A stretch of DNA of 64,000 nt, taken from contig PQWQ01000004.1 of assembly GCA_002943765.1 (NCBI GenBank), positions 2,542,001-2,606,000 of the forward strand. The letters run 5' to 3'. This document shows, in pieces, positions 59,801 through 64,000 of this stretch. A model generated the notes under the pieces. The model saw only the letters and a program-made list of their open reading frames with translations. It did no database searches and was not told the DNA's origin. This DNA is from Psoroptes ovis (Eukaryota; Arthropoda; Arachnida; Sarcoptiformes; Psoroptidae). A program made the translations under genes and the position numbers. How positions within the stretch are numbered: the first letter of the stretch is position 1; the number at the start of each line of letters is the position of its first letter.

Positions 59801-62800
59801 TTCAAGAAAAAAATATTTCTAGAAACGAATCGAAGAAAAAAATTCTGGTTCTTTACAAATGAAAAGATTGAATAAAATCGATTAACTCGAAATCAAAGAG
59901 AGAGAGAAAAAATACACTTGACTTCTTGTCATATTCATTGATTTCTTTTGATTTTCTTATGATTTTCAAATTCAATTTATTCTATTTGCCAAAAATTGAT
60001 GGGGGGAAAACCAATTTTCTTTTGAAATTGTATTGGAAAAAAAATCAATGAAATCATTGAAGCATTAAGATGTATATGATTTTTGTTGTTGTTGTTACTG
60101 TAGCTACTGTTCGAGTTTTTCAAATATTGACTTGAACTCAAATTGGAAAAATCAATAAACACACCATGAATTAATTGAATTTTGATTTAATTATTTTTTA
60201 CGATTCATTGTTCAAATCAATGAAATTTTTCAATCAAAATACACTTAAACAATTAATCATGTAAGGGACAGAACAAGTGGTAAACATTGATGCTATGATG
60301 ATGATGATTAGCACACCATGAATGTGTCATTTAGCCATTTTTTGATTAATTGTTATAATTTGACCACATAACAGCTTTCAAACTTTGAAAATAATTTCCG
60401 ATTATAATAATAATAAAATGATAATAAACACTTTATCACAAGTGAATAAGTACACACTTGACAACCATATAAAATTGCTTGTCATTTTTCAATTTGTCAA
60501 ATATCACTAGACCACTAAACATTTACCCTATTAAAATTGGGGAATTTCACACGCTTCAAGTTTTTCTCAAAGCCATCAAGAATTCAACGAGAAAAATCAT
60601 TGAAATAAGACAGAAAATTTAAGATCAACACGAATTTCATCCGAGATCCTAATTGATTCTGGAAATACTTGAGAATATCATTGAAGAATATTCATAGAGT
60701 ATTAAAATGAAAATTGACTGAATTTTTTTTTCGATTATTCAGACAATGAAATAGATAAATACGTGTATCTGAATATTTATTTATTTAATATCTCCTGCTG
60801 TATAAATATATTCACATATGTGTGCATGTTCATGTGTGAAAATTAAATCAATAAGAAGGATTGAAACTGAAAAAAAAAATTCATTAAATTTTCAACAGAA
60901 ATACAAAATAAACAAACAAAAAATCAAATATTTGAAAAATGTCAAGGACAAAACATTGAAATAGTCAATGCAAATATTCAATTTTTCAAATGAAATAGTT
61001 TACATTGAAAAAAAAAATTGATACACATATATTTTTTCAATTCTCAATTTTGAAATTATCATCGCATTTCAAATTGAAATTTTCACAAATTGACCATAGT
61101 ACAATTCTCAATAAACACACACACATACATGTTTATCAATGAATGATCAACGAGCAAATGATTGAAATTGAAATCTTTTTCAAATTTTTCTCTTCGTCAA
61201 ACTCCCATTGTCCATTAATTATCAATTTTGAAAATTTGAGATTAAGATTTTTGTTTTCTGTGTAAAATAAATTATTTTCATAAAAAATTTCCAAAAAATA
61301 GATTTGAAACTCATTAATCTTTCGATTATAATCCATCATTCAATTATTGTTTAATTGAGATTTTCATACAAAATTTTGATTTGAAATTTTGATAATTTTA
61401 AATTTTGATGAATTTGAATTCACTGAAAATCATTGAATGGATTCAAATTTTCAACAAAAAACAACAAAAATAAAATAAAATAATAATAAACGAATTTGTA
61501 ATTTGGAATTGGATCAAGCTTTTGTTGTTGTTGCTCGTTGCTGTTGTTCTACTTGTACTTTGTATTTCTAAAATAATGAAAATAACAACAATAACAATAA
61601 TATTAAAATCCCATTTAAATGATAACCGGATTAACTGATTATTATAATTTTTGTTTTTTGATGTTTTTCTTTTCAAATTTAATCTGGAATTTTTCATTTG
61701 AGTGCTCTGATTTTTTGTGGAACAACAAAAATTTATGGAAAATGGAAAAAAAATTCAAAATTTCAACAATAAAAAAAATTAGATTAATGATGTTTATAAT
61801 TATATTAAATGGAAAAAAAATTTAATTACAATACAAAAAATATAATATGGAATAATTAATATGAATTCATTAATACACATACGAATTATATATACACGAA
61901 TACGAATGAATGTATGAATATGCATTTCAATTTTTCTATGGAAGTAAAATTTAAAAATTTTTTTTTCTTCTTCAAACAATAATTAATGTTAATTAAAGGT
62001 CATAAAACGAAACAACAACAAAATAAGATGTGTTTTGATTTTGTTATATTGTATTCAAAAATGTATTCAAAATCATAATAATAACAAAGAAAATTAAAGA
62101 ATTTTCCTTCAGACAGAAAGTCAAAGGCATTGGAAAATAATAACAACAAGAACAATTGACTTAAGCCAAGATGAAAAAATATGGAATGAAAGCAAAACAA
62201 AACAAAACAAAAAAAAAACAAAGCATAGCAAGGTGCCAACAATAAGGTGTAGCCCGGAAGAATGTCAATATTATTGTTATTATTATTATTATTATTATGA
62301 TTATCAGAAGACACTAACACACACAAAGCAAAATTATTATTCATAAATATTGATAATTCATTTCATTTTTTTTTAATTTGAAAAATTAATTCTTTTATTC
62401 ATTTCATTCTTGTATAATTTCTCATATGTGTTTTCAAGTGATCGATCAATATCATTTATTTATTTATTTTTTATTTATTTTCACCCGAAAACAAAACGAT
62501 CGATTGTTGATTATAATGATTTACAATAATACAACAAGTGTTTTTTGATTTGTGTTGAAAATCAAAAAATTTTTTTCTGTTTTTGTTAATGTTTTTGACA
62601 CCTCAAATTTGTCTTGAAATTAAAATTTTTTCTTTCTCCAATCTTTCATCGAATAATCAATTGATGCATATCTATCAATCAACATGACTGTACGCATAGA
62701 TATGATGGACAGTGATGATTGGAAAACATGAGTCAAGATTCAAGATATTGATGTTTTTAAATAAAAACTTGACAATGAAAAATGATGGCGATCGATCAAT

Positions 62801-64000
62801 TCTTATTAATAATTCAAAATTTAATTCAAAAAATTATTAAATTGTTTTGATGAAAATCACAAAATACAAAAACGAGCATGATGTTTATCAATTTATAAAT
62901 TTTTTAACCGTATAAATTGTCATCATTTTAATGCTGTGTTTGTATTCTGATGTTTATTTCATTTATTTCAATTGTATCATGCGTCTGTTAAGATATAATT
63001 CCACACAAATCATCATCATAATCATCATCAAAAAACGTGTTCCAAGAAAGAAAAATTTTTTCTGCTTATTTCTGCTTGCAACAAATAGATCCGTGTTTGT
63101 TTGTATAAGGCACAATTGTGAAAATTGTTTCTCATCCATCAATTGTTTTTTCTGTCTTTGGTCCATGAAAAGAAAAATTTAATAAAAAAATTGCTCAGAT
63201 ATTCTTCATTAGAAAATTTTTTTAAACATGATCATTTCGCATTAAATAAAATTGATGCATTTTCATGATGCTAACACATTGAAAATTATTTGATGATCAC
63301 CGCTGTTGATGATGATGAGCAGCATTATTATCATTATCAACAATAAAATTATCATCAAATGATGATATCATAGATGAGATTGTAGAGTTAAATGCTTCAA
63401 TTATGGACAATAATTTGAAATATATCCATTATTCACATCTAATAAGACATTCGTATATATTCAATGGTAGAAATTGTATTTTTTTTTTCTTTCAAATTTA
63501 CAATTATGAAAAAATAGATAAATCCATCTACAATACGTAAATGAGGATGATATCATTTCCGTCTCATTTGATATCTGTAAAATAAAAATATTCAAAATAA
63601 TTATTGTTATAATTCACTTTAATCATCATCATCATCATTGTATTACATGCATTTTCACTTGAATATTTCACCTGTGTGTGTGTGTGTGATATTGTTTGCT
63701 ATAGTGTGGTTATTTTTTTGTTGAATTAGAATATAAATTAAAATTATTCAAAAAACAAGAAAACAAAAATTTAAATTTAAATTTGATGATCCGAGTATTT
63801 CGATACATATAAATCATGTATATTATTCAAATGTATAATAAGGAGAGCGAATTTCGTGTCACAAAGTGTTTTAGACAAAAAAATAAAATAAAATATAAAA
63901 TTCCTGATTTAAATTATCATCATCATCAAACATATAAGCATCCATTAAATTAATGATGTTTGTAATGATTATTGTTGAATGATTATGAATGTGAATGAAT
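56829..64000. other. Gene-free AT-rich stretch to the window end
   Basis: About 7.2 kb. It holds the MFSD4-like 3' UTR at the left, then simple repeats (ATC/ATT trinucleotides, CTG units near 59552-59566, TG repeat near 63673-63689) and short low-complexity open frames. No exon with conserved protein sequence was recognised. Confidence 0.55.

Noticed and set aside
63300..63420. Minus-strand open frame of about 40 codons with Asn/Asp/His-rich content near the right end
   Set aside because: Bounded by a stop upstream with no clear acceptor; content follows the ATC/ATT repeats.
1..64000. CRISPR arrays, operons, prophage or bacterial signals
   Set aside because: Nothing prokaryotic is present; genes are intron-containing and animal-like.

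Overview
The window is nuclear DNA of a very AT-rich animal. Exons are joined by short GT-AG introns, mostly 60-500 bp. The gene set (troponin I, a kainate-type glutamate receptor, a peritrophin-type chitin-binding protein, an NRF-6-like acyltransferase, BEL/Pao and mariner elements) points to an arthropod. Base composition, intron size and gene compactness suggest an astigmatan mite of the house-dust or scab type, but that placement is inference.

Layout: (1) 1-3.7 kb, gene-poor, with a possible 3' end of a gene entering from the left and one mariner-type MITE. (2) 3.7-4.8 kb, cathepsin L (-). (3) 8.4-10 kb, secreted protein with two chitin-binding domains (-). (4) 16.3-34.2 kb, a dense cluster: kainate-type receptor (+, ten coding exons, a young gag-only copia-type LTR element in its second intron), secreted polyampholytic protein (-), COQ3 (-), OST3/MAGT1 (+), troponin I (+), NRF-6-like acyltransferase (-). 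(5) 40.1-43.7 kb, a complete gag-protease-only BEL/Pao element with target-site duplications. (6) 52.2-53.3 kb, a dead mariner with perfect terminal repeats. (7) 54.7-56.8 kb, an MFSD4-like transporter (+). The remaining roughly 35 kb is AT-rich DNA with microsatellites and homopolymers in which no convincing gene was found.

The genes are ordinary animal functions, not a pathway: lysosomal or digestive proteolysis, cuticle or peritrophic matrix, synaptic transmission, ubiquinone synthesis, N-glycosylation, muscle regulation, membrane lipid or drug handling, and solute transport. COQ3 and OST3 are divergent with about 350 bp between start codons. Troponin I and the acyltransferase converge with 174 bp between stop codons.

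The most distinctive content is mobile DNA. Two structurally complete LTR retrotransposons from different superfamilies (copia and BEL/Pao) both lack reverse transcriptase and integrase, have LTRs that look identical when read by eye, and carry target-site duplications. They look like recent gag-only derivatives moved by enzymes supplied elsewhere. Three 80-bp MITEs and one decayed mariner add a parallel set of non-autonomous DNA elements.
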